A DNA stretch of 64,000 bases from Paenibacillus sp. JZ16 (GCF_015326965.1 NZ_CP017659.1:124001-188000), one strand, 5' to 3'. Numbered from the stretch's first letter, positions 8,519 through 17,147 are shown. Notes: generated by a model from the sequence alone, not told the origin. A program made the numbers and translations.

Positions 8519-9856
8519 ATGCAGAGCGGTGAAATCGTTCAACGCGCCATTGATTATATCGAGGATCATCTGACGGAATCACTGACACTTGAGGGGATTG
8601 CCGACGTGGCGGCCATGTCGCTGCCCAATTTATACCGTTTGTTTCATAGCCTGACGGGACACCCCATTAAAGAATACATACGTAAACGCAGAATCAACGA
8701 AGCCGCCAACTGCTTGCGAAATAGCGACTTGCCGACCATCGATATCGGGTACCGCTGCGGATTTGAGTCGTATCCGACATTCATTAAAACCTTCAAGAGA
8801 CTCACGGGACAGACTCCAGGACAATATCGAAGATCTCAGGTGGTTTACAGCTTCGAACGGATGAATCTGAAAGAGCATGTAAGCTATTTGGAAGAACGGG
8901 CCTTATCAGAACGATTTCCTGAAGTAAGGGTCATCCGTCTGAATCCTCAGCAAGGGATCGGCCATCTCTTCGTTTCCGAGTATGAGGAGGGTATAGAGAC
9001 CGCTGCGATCGATCATTTTCGCGAACGGTTGTCATCACACCGTATCGATCTCAATGGGCTGAGGCTCTTCGGTTGGAACGTGGACATGGAAGGTGAAACC
9101 AAGCCCTTCGGTTATCAACTGCTGGCTGTAGGCACGATGGAGCAAGCCGAGATGATGAAGCATTCGGAACTTTATTCCCTGACGCTTGCGGGTGGATTGT
9201 ATGCAGTGGCCCGAACGCCGTCGGTAGCGGAAGACAGTATTCAAAACACCTGGAACCGTTTGTTCTCCGAGTGGCTGCCCCGCAGTGTGTTTGAGCAAGG
9301 AAAGCATGAGTTCATTGAAGAATATGCGCTGAACCGGGATCAAATTGTTCGGATGAAGCTTTATCTTCCGGTGGAACGAAGCAAGCTGGTGAAACCTATT
9401 GAAATCGTGCAGTTGTCTTCGCTTAAGGTGATGCGCTTTCGAAGGACGGGTATAAATTGCGTCAAACAAGCGGATGAAGCTTCCATTGCCTGGTTATGCC
9501 GTAATGGATTGATGGAAGATTCGCGAATCCGCATATTCATGCACTGTGACGGTGGACTGCTGGATGAAGGCTCTGTTTATGAGGTTTATATAGCTCCTCC
9601 TGAGGATTTTCTTCCTTCCTGTGAAGAAGCAGATCTACAAGTTGAGCTGGAAGGCGGAATGTATGCTTGTCTGGAGTCAGGTGCCGCTGGCACGATGACA
9701 GGTGTACTTGAAAGAGTGGATCGATGGCTCGATATGTCAACCGAGTATAGGCCGGATCCAGGACGCTTTTGGTATGCGAGTTATTTGCCTAAAGAAGAGG
9801 CGGATCTCGGGATGATCAGAGTGAAGTGTTATGTTCCTGTTCAAATCATGTCATGA
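8519..9856 (+). CDS. AraC-family regulator with tandem effector-binding domains
   Basis: This 445-residue transcription factor begins with a double helix-turn-helix AraC domain (about 5-105), including the typical RRINEAA and FESYPTFIKTFKRLTGQTPGQ positions. Two consecutive GyrI/AraC-effector-like domains follow (about 135-290 and 295-440). This is the reverse of classical AraC, where sensing precedes DNA binding, and matches the Rob/SoxS-with-GyrI architecture. Carrying two sensor domains is less common. The VOC protein gene starts within about 20-115 bases downstream, so the two are probably co-transcribed, suggesting response to a small hydrophobic compound or drug. The effector is unknown. 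Confidence 0.85.
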   Translation: MQSGEIVQRAIDYIEDHLTESLTLEGIADVAAMSLPNLYRLFHSLTGHPIKEYIRKRRINEAANCLRNSDLPTIDIGYRCGFESYPTFIKTFKRLTGQTPGQYRRSQVVYSFERMNLKEHVSYLEERALSERFPEVRVIRLNPQQGIGHLFVSEYEEGIETAAIDHFRERLSSHRIDLNGLRLFGWNVDMEGETKPFGYQLLAVGTMEQAEMMKHSELYSLTLAGGLYAVARTPSVAEDSIQNTWNRLFSEWLPRSVFEQGKHEFIEEYALNRDQIVRMKLYLPVERSKLVKPIEIVQLSSLKVMRFRRTGINCVKQADEASIAWLCRNGLMEDSRIRIFMHCDGGLLDEGSVYEVYIAPPEDFLPSCEEADLQVELEGGMYACLESGAAGTMTGVLERVDRWLDMSTEYRPDPGRFWYASYLPKEEADLGMIRVKCYVPVQIMS

Positions 9857-9970
9857 GCATAAGAATGGAGGGAGTTCATGGGCCGATTGCCTATCGAAAG
9901 AGTGCAGCCGGAGGGGTATCGTCCGTTTACGACACCACGCGTGTTAAAAATGATACATGGAGGCAAAAAT

Positions 9971-10378
9971 ATGAGCGAAGTGCGTGATAATCTCAACTAT
10001 GCAGAGGTAAGTCCGATTAAGAACAAAGTGGGCAGCATATTCATCCCGGTTCGGGATATCGAAAGGTCGCGCAGCTGGTACTGCCGTGTACTCGGAATAG
10101 CGGAAGATGATTGCCAGGTGATGAATGGTCATTTATGCCCTTTGCCCATGGAAGGAACGGGCGTGATTCTGGATACCATGCCGAAGTGGGGAGGAGATCA
10201 GCCGGGGGGAGCCCCATCTATCGATACTCCTGCGTTCATGCTGCTGACAGAAGATCTGGAAGGATCGTTAGCTTACATGAAAAAGCTCGGAGTAGAGCTC
10301 GTGACGGAAATTGAACATCATCATTGGTTCGTCATAAAGGATCCCGATGGAAACAAACTTATGATATGTCGTGAATAA
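9971..10378 (+). CDS. VOC family (glyoxalase/bleomycin-resistance-like) protein
   Basis: This is a small metal-binding-fold protein of 135 residues. It shows the VOC beta-alpha-beta-beta-beta pattern: SIFIPVRDIERSRSWYCRVLG at the first module, and FVIKDPDGNKLMICRE, the typical ending with a Glu metal ligand. Two starts are possible. The ATG at 9971 has GGAGG at good distance and fits usual VOC N-termini. The ATG at 9878 also has a GGAGGG site and would add 31 residues of no known kind. It follows the AraC regulator and is probably in its operon, perhaps as a binding or detoxifying partner. Confidence 0.8.
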   Translation: MSEVRDNLNYAEVSPIKNKVGSIFIPVRDIERSRSWYCRVLGIAEDDCQVMNGHLCPLPMEGTGVILDTMPKWGGDQPGGAPSIDTPAFMLLTEDLEGSLAYMKKLGVELVTEIEHHHWFVIKDPDGNKLMICRE

Positions 10379-10506
10379 GTAACCCGATTTTGAAACCATA
10401 GATAAGATTGCGATTTACGTAAAAAGGGTACGTCGAGCTTGGGAATGTTCCATTCACTGAAAAAAACATTGGTGGTAGTAAAAGGTAGATATTGAAGGGA
10501 CTCTAG

Positions 10507-10531
10507 GCCGGGGCTTGCACCGGCTTTTTTG
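10507..10531 (+). terminator. Terminator before the GH16 gene
   Basis: GCCGG (10507-10511) and CCGGC (10520-10524) flank an 8-base loop, followed by six T residues. It lies about 130 bases after the VOC gene. The 130 bases between show no further feature. Confidence 0.7.
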
Positions 10532-10585
10532 ATAGGATAGGAACTATGGAGTACTGATATAAATGTAAAAAAATATAAATTGAGG

Positions 10586-10614
10586 TTGATAGTGGTATAT
10601 AATGAACCTATAAT
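10586..10614 (+). promoter_or_regulatory. Putative sigma-A promoter of the GH16 glucanase
   Basis: TTGATA, a 17-base spacer and a perfect TATAAT lie about 200 bases before the glucanase start. A second TATAAT at 10598-10603 lacks a good -35 element. Confidence 0.65.
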
Positions 10615-10619
10615 GGAAA

Positions 10620-10633
10620 TGTAAGCGCATTAT
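10620..10633 (+). promoter_or_regulatory. Candidate catabolite-responsive element (cre)
   Basis: TGTAAGCGCATTAT resembles the CcpA-binding consensus TGWAARCGYTWNCW, with mismatches in the right half. It begins six bases after the -10 hexamer, over the expected transcription start, where CcpA binding would repress. This fits carbon-catabolite control of a secreted glucanase but is inference from a short motif. Confidence 0.4.
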
Positions 10634-10811
10634 TTTACGTAATGTCCTCGAACAACAAGTGGATTTACCATCATAGATTGGTTGCATGGCAAATCATAGA
10701 GAACGAGAAAGAGAGGTGACACGAAGCTTAGTAGACGGTTCGCTAGAAGAACAGCTATGAGGTGCACAGGTATCCATGAAGCCTTTAATTCGATCATAAT
10801 TAGGAGGGAAC

Positions 10812-12047
10812 ATGATGCTAAGAAAAGGAATAAGTGTCGTTATACTGTTCAGTCTTCTGGTCGTTCTAATGCCTGTCAACAAAGTCAATGCCGCACCGAA
10901 CTGGAATTTGGTATGGAGTGACGAGTTCAATGGGACCTCGCTCAACAGAGCCAATTGGACACCGGAAATCGGTACCGGCAGCGGCGGATGGGGAAACAAT
11001 GAGCTGCAGTATTATACCGACCGGGCACAGAATGTTCAGGTAACTGGCGGTAACCTTGTTATTACAGCGCAGAAGGAATCCTACGGCGGGATGAATTACA
11101 CTTCTGCCCGGATCAAAACCCAGGATTTGAAGAGCTTTACTTACGGGAAAGTAGAGGCGCGGATCAAGCTGCCATCGGGTCAAGGTCTATGGCCGGCGTT
11201 CTGGATGCTGGGAAGCAATATCAGTTCGATCGGCTGGCCGAAAAGCGGAGAAATTGACATTATGGAACGGGTAAACCATAATCCTTACGTGAATGGTACC
11301 GTACACTGGGATGCAGGAGGGCATGCCGAATATGGACGAGTATCCGGCAATTTGGATTTCTCCCAGTTCCATGTCTACAGCATAGAGTGGGATTCCAAAT
11401 ATATTCGTTGGTTTGTAGACGGTCAGCAGTTCAATGAATTCTATATTGAGAATGGAACCGGCAATACCGAGGAATTCCAGCGCCCGTTCTTTCTATTATT
11501 GAATTTGGCAGTCGGCGGAAATTGGCCTGGAAGTCCGAACAATTCCACGCCGTTCCCATCGCAGATGCTGGTGGATTATGTACGCGTGTATCAAGACAGT
11601 GGTGCATCGAACGTGATCAGTGATGGGATTTACACGATCGCTTCCAAGGCGAGCGGCAAAGTGATGGATGTTGTGGATGTCTCCATGGCAAGGGGAGCCA
11701 AGATTCAGCAGTGGACCAACTACGTTGCCAATAATCAAAGATTCAGGGTAGAAAGCACCGGAGACGGGTACTACAAGCTCACAGCCGTGCACAGCGGAAA
11801 GGTTCTTGATGTGCCGAATTCGTCCACAGCCACCGGCGTTCAGCTGCAGCAATGGGACGATAATGGATCGAATGCGCAGCGATGGAGAATCGTTGATGTT
11901 GGCGGAGGCTATTACAAACTTGTGTCCAAAGTAAGCGGACTGGCAGTCGATGTAGCCAGTGCGTCCACAGCAGATGGGGCGGTTGTCCAGCAGTGGACGG
12001 ATAATGGTACGGATGCGCAGAAATGGATGTTCACCAAAATTAACTAA
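10812..12047 (+). CDS. Secreted GH16 endo-beta-1,3(4)-glucanase with ricin-type lectin tail
   Basis: This is a 411-residue exported glycosidase. A signal peptide (residues 1-27, cleavage near VNA-AP) precedes a GH16 catalytic domain (about 30-265). Its signature GEIDIMERVN carries the nucleophile E147, D149 and acid/base E152. Residues 270-411 are three repeats with QQW motifs of a ricin B-type (CBM13) beta-trefoil that binds sugars. Enzymes of this group cut laminarin, lichenan or fungal cell-wall glucan outside the cell. GGAGGGAAC precedes two adjacent ATGs, so the start may be one codon later. It is a single-gene unit with its own promoter and terminator. Confidence 0.92.
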   Translation: MMLRKGISVVILFSLLVVLMPVNKVNAAPNWNLVWSDEFNGTSLNRANWTPEIGTGSGGWGNNELQYYTDRAQNVQVTGGNLVITAQKESYGGMNYTSARIKTQDLKSFTYGKVEARIKLPSGQGLWPAFWMLGSNISSIGWPKSGEIDIMERVNHNPYVNGTVHWDAGGHAEYGRVSGNLDFSQFHVYSIEWDSKYIRWFVDGQQFNEFYIENGTGNTEEFQRPFFLLLNLAVGGNWPGSPNNSTPFPSQMLVDYVRVYQDSGASNVISDGIYTIASKASGKVMDVVDVSMARGAKIQQWTNYVANNQRFRVESTGDGYYKLTAVHSGKVLDVPNSSTATGVQLQQWDDNGSNAQRWRIVDVGGGYYKLVSKVSGLAVDVASASTADGAVVQQWTDNGTDAQKWMFTKIN

Positions 12048-12054
12048 ACTTGGA

Positions 12055-12083
12055 CAAGCAGCTCCGTAAGGGGCTGCTTGTTT
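12055..12083 (+). terminator. Terminator after the GH16 gene
   Basis: CAAGCAGCTCC and GGGGCTGCTTG pair across a four-base loop and are followed by a short T run. Confidence 0.85.
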
Positions 12084-12177
12084 GGTTATGAAGAAGGTTG
12101 GCTTATTCCTGTTCCGGCTGACGAGCTGCATGCCCGTTTGGTATAATGGATGGAAAAATCCGGAGGAATCAGGAAAC

Positions 12178-13776
12178 ATGCAACCAGTTCTTTTTACGAA
12201 CGGAAATCTCTTTTTACCCCATAGCGCTTCAACAGCGGATTCGATATTTGTGGAAGACGGAATCATTCGTGCTATTGGAAGCGCAGCCGACCTGCGACTT
12301 CAGCTGGCGGATCGGAAGTATCGAACGGTGGATTGGGATGGCGCCTTCGTTTTACCTGGCCTGGTCGATGCGCATATGCATCTCGGTATGCATGGACTGA
12401 AGCTTGGCATGCTTGATTTCACTGAGGCGACCTCTAAGGAAGAGATGCTGGCTATGCTTAGGGAAAGGGTCGCGGTTACGCAGCCTGGCGAGTGGATCAT
12501 GGGGTTGAACTGGAATGAACATAACTTTCCAGACCGTCAGATTCCGAGCATGCAGGAACTCGACGACATGACAACGGAACATCCAGTCTATCTAACCAGG
12601 ACCTGCTTCCATGCTTACCTGGGTAATTCGGAAGCCTTCCGAAGAGCGGGTGTTACATCAGACACGCCAGATCCGGAGTCCGGCGCTTTCGGCCGGGATG
12701 CCGATGGCCGGTTAAACGGCCGCATTTACGAGAATGCATCGATACCTTTTGCCATGGTGCAGCCGGAGCCTGATCCCGCCAGCCTGAAATTAGCGATGCT
12801 GGAGGCGTGCCGTGATGCGCTGCGTTTAGGCCTTACGGCAGCTCATACGGAGGATCTCCGCTTGCTTGGAAGTGTGGAAGCAATGCAGCGGATTCATAGA
12901 GAGCTAAGAGAGGAGGGACTGCACTTTCGTACCCATCAGCTGATGTTTCATGGTTATCTTGATGAAATGAAAGAGCTGGGCCTTAAGCCGGGCAGCGGCA
13001 ACGATTGGAACCGTATTGGGGCCGTCAAATTATTCGCGGACGGGGCGGTTGGCGGAAGAACGGCGCTGCTGAAGGATCCCTACCATGATGCGCCTCATAC
13101 TAGGGGGCTGGCTATGCATACTTTAGAGGAGCTAAGGGAAATCGTTGGCAGAGCGCGTCATCTGGGCTTTCCCGTTGCTTTTCATGCGATTGGGGACGGC
13201 GCGGCAGCGTTGATGACGGATGTGCTTGAACTTTATCCATTAAGTCGGGATTCGAAACTTCCGGACCGATTTATCCATGCCCAAATTGTACACCCGGATA
13301 CGGTGAAGCGAATGAGTAAGCTGAATCTGGCCGTTGACCTGCAGCCCCGGTTTGTAGCCAGCGATTTCCCTTGGGTGTTGGAGCGTGTGGGCCCTGATCG
13401 GACAAGCTATTTGTATGCGTGGAAGAAGTGGCTGCGCTCCGGACTGCCTTGTTCCGGAGGAAGCGATGCTCCCATAGAGCCGCTAAGCCCGCTGCTCGGG
13501 ATTCATGCTGCAATGACGAGACGGAAGCCGGATGAGAGACATGATGGATATATGCCGGAGGAAAAGCTGAGCTTAACGGAAGCGATTGAATTGTTTACGA
13601 TCGGTGGTGCCAAGGCGGCCGGAGAATCAGGGCAGCGGGGAACGATAGCAATAGGGAAATATGCTGATTTTACCGTTGTGGATCGTTGCTTGCATGATGC
13701 TATGGATCCGGATGAACTGCTGAAGACGAAGATCAGAATGACGATTGTGAACGGGGAAATCGGTTATACGCAGTAA
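12178..13776 (+). CDS. YtcJ-like amidohydrolase (Amidohydro_3)
   Basis: This 532-residue metal-dependent hydrolase is of the amidohydrolase superfamily. The N-terminal beta-sandwich has the typical VLPGLVDAHMHLG with the HxH metal ligands. The barrel continues with KLFADGAVGG and FHAIGD, and ends with a GSDAPIEP segment carrying the late Asp. Relatives hydrolyse C-N bonds of amides or cyclic compounds; the substrate is not predictable. The open frame extends 32 codons upstream, but it would start inside the preceding terminator. The ATG at 12178 has GGAGGAATCAGGAAAC before it and gives the usual N-terminus, so I use it. Confidence 0.85.
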   Translation: MQPVLFTNGNLFLPHSASTADSIFVEDGIIRAIGSAADLRLQLADRKYRTVDWDGAFVLPGLVDAHMHLGMHGLKLGMLDFTEATSKEEMLAMLRERVAVTQPGEWIMGLNWNEHNFPDRQIPSMQELDDMTTEHPVYLTRTCFHAYLGNSEAFRRAGVTSDTPDPESGAFGRDADGRLNGRIYENASIPFAMVQPEPDPASLKLAMLEACRDALRLGLTAAHTEDLRLLGSVEAMQRIHRELREEGLHFRTHQLMFHGYLDEMKELGLKPGSGNDWNRIGAVKLFADGAVGGRTALLKDPYHDAPHTRGLAMHTLEELREIVGRARHLGFPVAFHAIGDGAAALMTDVLELYPLSRDSKLPDRFIHAQIVHPDTVKRMSKLNLAVDLQPRFVASDFPWVLERVGPDRTSYLYAWKKWLRSGLPCSGGSDAPIEPLSPLLGIHAAMTRRKPDERHDGYMPEEKLSLTEAIELFTIGGAKAAGESGQRGTIAIGKYADFTVVDRCLHDAMDPDELLKTKIRMTIVNGEIGYTQ

Positions 13777-13783
13777 CTTATCC

Positions 13784-13817
13784 AATCGAGCAGTCCAGCA
13801 AAGGACTTGCTCGATTT
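13784..13817 (+). terminator. Terminator after the amidohydrolase
   Basis: AATCGAGCA/TGCTCGATT arms with an inner TCC/GGA pairing form a hairpin followed by a T-rich stretch, seven bases after the stop codon. Confidence 0.75.
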
Positions 13818-13861
13818 GTATTTATGGATGATTTTTAATGACACAGAGATGGGTTATCGAC

Positions 13862-13890
13862 TTGAGCCTTACTTGACGACATGGTATATT
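13862..13890 (+). promoter_or_regulatory. Putative promoter of the PAP2-like gene, with a long leader
   Basis: TTGAGC, a 17-base spacer and TATATT lie about 210 bases before the PAP2 start. The rest of the gap (13891-14101) would be 5' untranslated RNA. It contains an open frame of 41 codons (13881-14006) without a ribosome binding site; I do not call it as a gene. Confidence 0.5.
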
Positions 13891-14101
13891 GTGAAGTTGC
13901 CGGCAAAATCGTCGTACAGCATGAGGGGATGATCTTAAGCAAAACCTTAGTGGAGATTAGAGAACATGTGGGTTATCCGGATAAACATTCAAACCATGGG
14001 ATATAACGGCTACATCGTTGGTTAGTGTGAAAAACAGGCGCAATTGCGTCGTTGTTTCATATATTTAAAGAGACTGAAGAGTCGAAGAAGGGAGGAAGCC
14101 A

Positions 14102-14752
14102 ATGAACTTAAAATGGAAGACATATCTCCCGCTGTTATGGATCCTGGCCATTCCTGTGCTTAACATTTTTTATGGGATATTGAACCATGCACATACGCCG
14201 GTAAAAAGCTTAATGACGGATCTTGACTCTGCAATTCCGTTTGTACCGATATTCATTATACCGTATCTGGTATGGTACCCTTTTATCATTATTATGCTGT
14301 TTCTGTTCTGTTCCAGAGACCGAAATGTATATTATCGAACACTGTTGACCCAGTGTATTGGACTCATCGCGTGTTACATTATCTTTTTCTTGTTCCAGAC
14401 GACGGTAGAGCGGCCGCTGCTTGTAGGCACAGGGGTTCTTGACCGGTTGGTAAATCTGGTGTACAGCACCGACAATCCGTACAACTGTTTCCCAAGCATC
14501 CATGTTCTGACCAGCTACTTGATGATAAAAGGGGCAGCAGCTAGTGCAGGCTTTACGAATAAAGATCGGGTGGCGGTGCATATCTTTGCTTGGTCGATCA
14601 TTGTGTCCACGCTATTCGTGAAACAGCATGTCCTGCTGGACGTGGCGGGTGCCATCGCACTAGTTGAGATTTTGTGGTTTGGGGTAGGGAAATTATCTAT
14701 AGGACACCGTGCTAAAAACCGGGGAGTTATCGTCCACGGGGAGAATATGTAG
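14102..14752 (+). CDS. PAP2-superfamily membrane phosphatase or transferase
   Basis: This is a 216-residue integral membrane protein with about six hydrophobic segments. Near residues 137-140, NCFPSIHV is the second PAP2 phosphatase motif. FVKQHVLLD near 177-186 is the third, with its catalytic His and partner Asp. Members dephosphorylate lipid phosphates such as phosphatidate or undecaprenyl diphosphate, or transfer polar head groups. The pattern with SIHV and KQHVLLD is also seen in inositol-phosphorylceramide-synthase-like proteins, so either role is possible. A ribosome binding site GGGAGGAAGCC precedes the ATG. The small gene downstream may be in the same operon. Confidence 0.8.
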   Translation: MNLKWKTYLPLLWILAIPVLNIFYGILNHAHTPVKSLMTDLDSAIPFVPIFIIPYLVWYPFIIIMLFLFCSRDRNVYYRTLLTQCIGLIACYIIFFLFQTTVERPLLVGTGVLDRLVNLVYSTDNPYNCFPSIHVLTSYLMIKGAAASAGFTNKDRVAVHIFAWSIIVSTLFVKQHVLLDVAGAIALVEILWFGVGKLSIGHRAKNRGVIVHGENM

Positions 14753-14877
14753 GAGCAATGAAAGTCCGGATAGACCGAAAGCCGTTTAACTTGCAAGCAT
14801 TGTGTACGAAATCGAACGATAAAAGCCGCGTTTATAGGAAAAAATGTCATCATCATGTTACAGGAGAAGCCATAAGA

Positions 14878-15381
14878 ATGATTCGGAACACCGAAAAGCT
14901 CATCAGAGATTTCAAGAACAATCCCAGGATGGATGGAACGATTCTGGCATCATACTGCCGGATCACTTCCCTGTATGGTGACCGGAATGACGCAGCCGCC
15001 TTATTCCGACTGTTTGCAGAGGAGCCTTATTTCGATATGAAGGATATCATGCGGCTGGATTTACATAAAGGTGAGACGTTAGAGGTAGAGGCGTTAATTG
15101 TTCACAGCCTGCAGGTGCTGCATGATTTGATGGAAGTGAAGCTGATTGATGATCTTCATCCTCCCCGTTTTGCTGCGACGAATAATGAGCGGTTCTCCGA
15201 TCTCTACGCGCAGTTGTTTCAATGGAGCAACGAGTATGAAGATGATTCCATGATAGGCCGGATCCAACATGTTTTGGGATACGATCACCCGATGGTGAAT
15301 CAATACATAGTATTAAGAACGAGGATGGAAATGGCGATCCGCCGGGAAATGGAACTGGAGGCACTGCGACTTCAGCCATAA
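14878..15381 (+). CDS. Conserved-looking hypothetical protein
   Basis: I do not recognise this 167-residue protein. It is soluble, helical and rich in charged residues, with the segment DDSMIGRIQHVLGYDHPMVNQ in the C-terminal half and a strongly charged helix at the end. The frame is open for 40 codons further upstream, to an ATG at 14758 whose AGGAG is too close. The ATG at 14878 has AGGAG at about 11 bases and gives a compact protein. It lies 125 bases after the PAP2 gene with no terminator between, so co-transcription is likely. Confidence 0.6.
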   Translation: MIRNTEKLIRDFKNNPRMDGTILASYCRITSLYGDRNDAAALFRLFAEEPYFDMKDIMRLDLHKGETLEVEALIVHSLQVLHDLMEVKLIDDLHPPRFAATNNERFSDLYAQLFQWSNEYEDDSMIGRIQHVLGYDHPMVNQYIVLRTRMEMAIRREMELEALRLQP

Positions 15382-15457
15382 AATGGTTCCGACAGGTGTG
15401 CATCGATGGAACAGCTCATGAAATCAGCCGAGTTTTCCGAAAATTTAATAAATAAGG

Positions 15458-15486
15458 TTTACCGCCGAAATGGTTTTATATATAAT
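15458..15486 (+). promoter_or_regulatory. Putative sigma-A promoter of the T-box leader
   Basis: TTTACC, a 17-base spacer and a perfect TATAAT lie immediately before the T-box leader of asd. The start of transcription would be near 15493. Confidence 0.65.
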
Positions 15487-15499
15487 AATCATAACAAAT

Positions 15500-15787
15500 G
15501 CGATGAAGAGACGAGTAAATAAACGAATTCTTGTACAGAGAGCTCCGGCAGCTGAAAAGGGGCAAAGCGTTCTTTATTGAAAAAAGACTCAGAGCAGCAC
15601 ATGGAACCCTCATTGAGAGGCGGATGGTGTGCCAGGAGCTCCTGTTATAGAGCTAGAGTATCTGCATTACCGTGTAATGCCGTACTCGATGAGGCGAATA
15701 TGGTGACATATTGGCAAATTTGGGGTGGTACCGCGAGTATAACAATCTCGTCCCTAAGACTTATGGTCTTGGGGGTGGGATTTTTTT
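15500..15787 (+). ncRNA. T-box riboswitch leader of asd
   Basis: This leader senses uncharged tRNA and controls transcription antitermination. Visible parts are the stem I start with GACGAGTAAAT (AGTA loop E), the AGAGAGCTCCGG stretch at 15537-15548, and the T-box proper GGGGTGGTACCGCGAG (15722-15737). The terminator has CCCTAAGAC (15752-15760) pairing with GTCTTGGGG and a seven-T tract ending at 15787. The specifier loop probably reads around GGAACCCTCA (15603-15612). This puts ACC (Thr), CCC/CCT (Pro) or CTC (Leu) in reach, and an ATG (Met) lies at 15601-15603; I cannot fix the codon by eye. The TGGT in the T-box predicts a tRNA with A at position 73. Confidence 0.92.
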
Positions 15788-15956
15788 GTTATATCAAAAG
15801 AAATATGATGGTTCAAGGTAGGGTACCTACACGAATCACGCCGGATTGAATAGTTATCTAGAAGAAGCTCATTTACTGCATGCTTTTGTCCGTACGGTAG
15901 ATCAAAGTCGATGTATGGGAAACATGACGCCACTATTGAAAGGATATGAGTAACGA

Positions 15957-17042
15957 ATGTCTGAAAAACTTAAAGTCGGTATTGTCGGTGGAACGGGTAT
16001 GGTCGGTCAACGTTTTATGCAACTGCTGGATGGGCATCCATGGTTCGAAGTCACTTCCATTTCTGCCAGCAAAAACTCAGCCGGCAAAACGTATGAAGAG
16101 TCGGTTCAGGGCCGCTGGAAGCTTGCCACGCCAATTCCCGAGCAGGTGAAAGGCATCTTTGTGCAGGATGCTTCACAAGTGGAACAGGTAGCGGAAGAGG
16201 TTGATTTTGTACTTTGCGCGGTTGATATGAAGAAGAATGAGATACAGGCATTGGAAGAAGCTTATGCCAAAACGGGGACGCCCGTCATTTCCAACAATTC
16301 CGCCCATCGCTGGACGCCTGACGTTCCAATGGTCATTCCGGAAATTAATCCGGGTCATATTGACGTGATTGCCGCGCAGCGCAAACGTCTGGGAACGACA
16401 ACCGGTTTCATTGCCGTGAAGCCGAATTGCTCCATTCAGAGTTATGTACCGGCGCTTCACGCTTTGCTTGATTACAAACCCACCCAGGTTGTTGCCTCCA
16501 CCTATCAGGCGATTTCCGGTGCCGGTAAGAACTTCACCGATTGGCCGGATATGCTGGACAATGTGATACCGTATATCGGCGGGGAGGAAGAGAAGAGCGA
16601 GCAGGAGCCGCTGCGCATATGGGGCAGCGTCGTGAACGGTGAGATCGTGAAAGCCCAATCGCCATTGATTACGACGCAATGCATTCGCGTACCCGTAACC
16701 GATGGTCACTTAGCTACCGTATTTGCATCGTTCGAGAACAAGCCTTCGAAGGATGAAATTCTGGACCGCTGGCAGCAGTTTAAGGGAAGACCGCAAGAGC
16801 TGAATCTTCCAAGTGCGCCGAAGCAGTTCATTACGTATTTCGAGGAAGAGAATCGCCCGCAGACGAAACTGGACCGTGACATCGAGCGCGGCATGGGCGT
16901 ATCGGTGGGCAGATTGCGTGAGGATTCCCTCTACGATTACAAATTCGTAGGACTCTCGCATAATACGCTGCGCGGCGCGGCTGGCGGAGCTGTTCTGATC
17001 GCTGAACTGCTGAAAGCCGAAGGTTACATTCAAGCGAAATAA
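15957..17042 (+). CDS. asd: Aspartate-semialdehyde dehydrogenase, archaeal/fungal type
   Basis: This 361-residue enzyme reduces aspartyl phosphate to aspartate semialdehyde with NADPH, the branch-point step to lysine/diaminopimelate, threonine, methionine and isoleucine. The nucleotide loop is GGTGMVGQRF (11-20), the catalytic Cys is C158 in KPNCSIQ, and the catalytic His is probably H251 in VTDGHLA. Length and motifs match the branch found in archaea and fungi rather than the usual bacterial Asd. It lies 170 bases after a T-box terminator and is not near other lysine or threonine genes. The ATG is preceded by AAAGGATATGAG, a moderate ribosome binding site. Confidence 0.92.
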   Translation: MSEKLKVGIVGGTGMVGQRFMQLLDGHPWFEVTSISASKNSAGKTYEESVQGRWKLATPIPEQVKGIFVQDASQVEQVAEEVDFVLCAVDMKKNEIQALEEAYAKTGTPVISNNSAHRWTPDVPMVIPEINPGHIDVIAAQRKRLGTTTGFIAVKPNCSIQSYVPALHALLDYKPTQVVASTYQAISGAGKNFTDWPDMLDNVIPYIGGEEEKSEQEPLRIWGSVVNGEIVKAQSPLITTQCIRVPVTDGHLATVFASFENKPSKDEILDRWQQFKGRPQELNLPSAPKQFITYFEEENRPQTKLDRDIERGMGVSVGRLREDSLYDYKFVGLSHNTLRGAAGGAVLIAELLKAEGYIQAK

Positions 17043-17060
17043 TAACTATACTCATTAAGA

Positions 17061-17093
17061 AAAAGGCGACTGCTTGATGCAGTCGCCTTTTTG
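17061..17093 (+). terminator. Terminator after asd
   Basis: AAAGGCGACTGC and GCAGTCGCCTTT form a perfect 12-bp stem around a short loop, followed by a T run. Confidence 0.92.
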
Positions 17094-17117
17094 TGGTCAT
17101 TGTTCATGGTTCGTACA

Positions 17118-17147
17118 TTGACGAAGTTCGTGTTTATCGTATATAGT
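17118..17147 (+). promoter_or_regulatory. Putative promoter of the NhaC-type antiporter gene
   Basis: TTGACG is followed at 18 bases by TATAGT, or at 16 bases by TATATA. The leader is about 120 bases and contains a Lys-rich 31-codon frame (17163-17258) without a ribosome binding site. Confidence 0.5.

Noticed and set aside
11496..12266. A 256-codon minus-strand frame across the GH16 tail
   Set aside because: It mirrors the repetitive lectin domain, runs over a terminator, and has no credible start.
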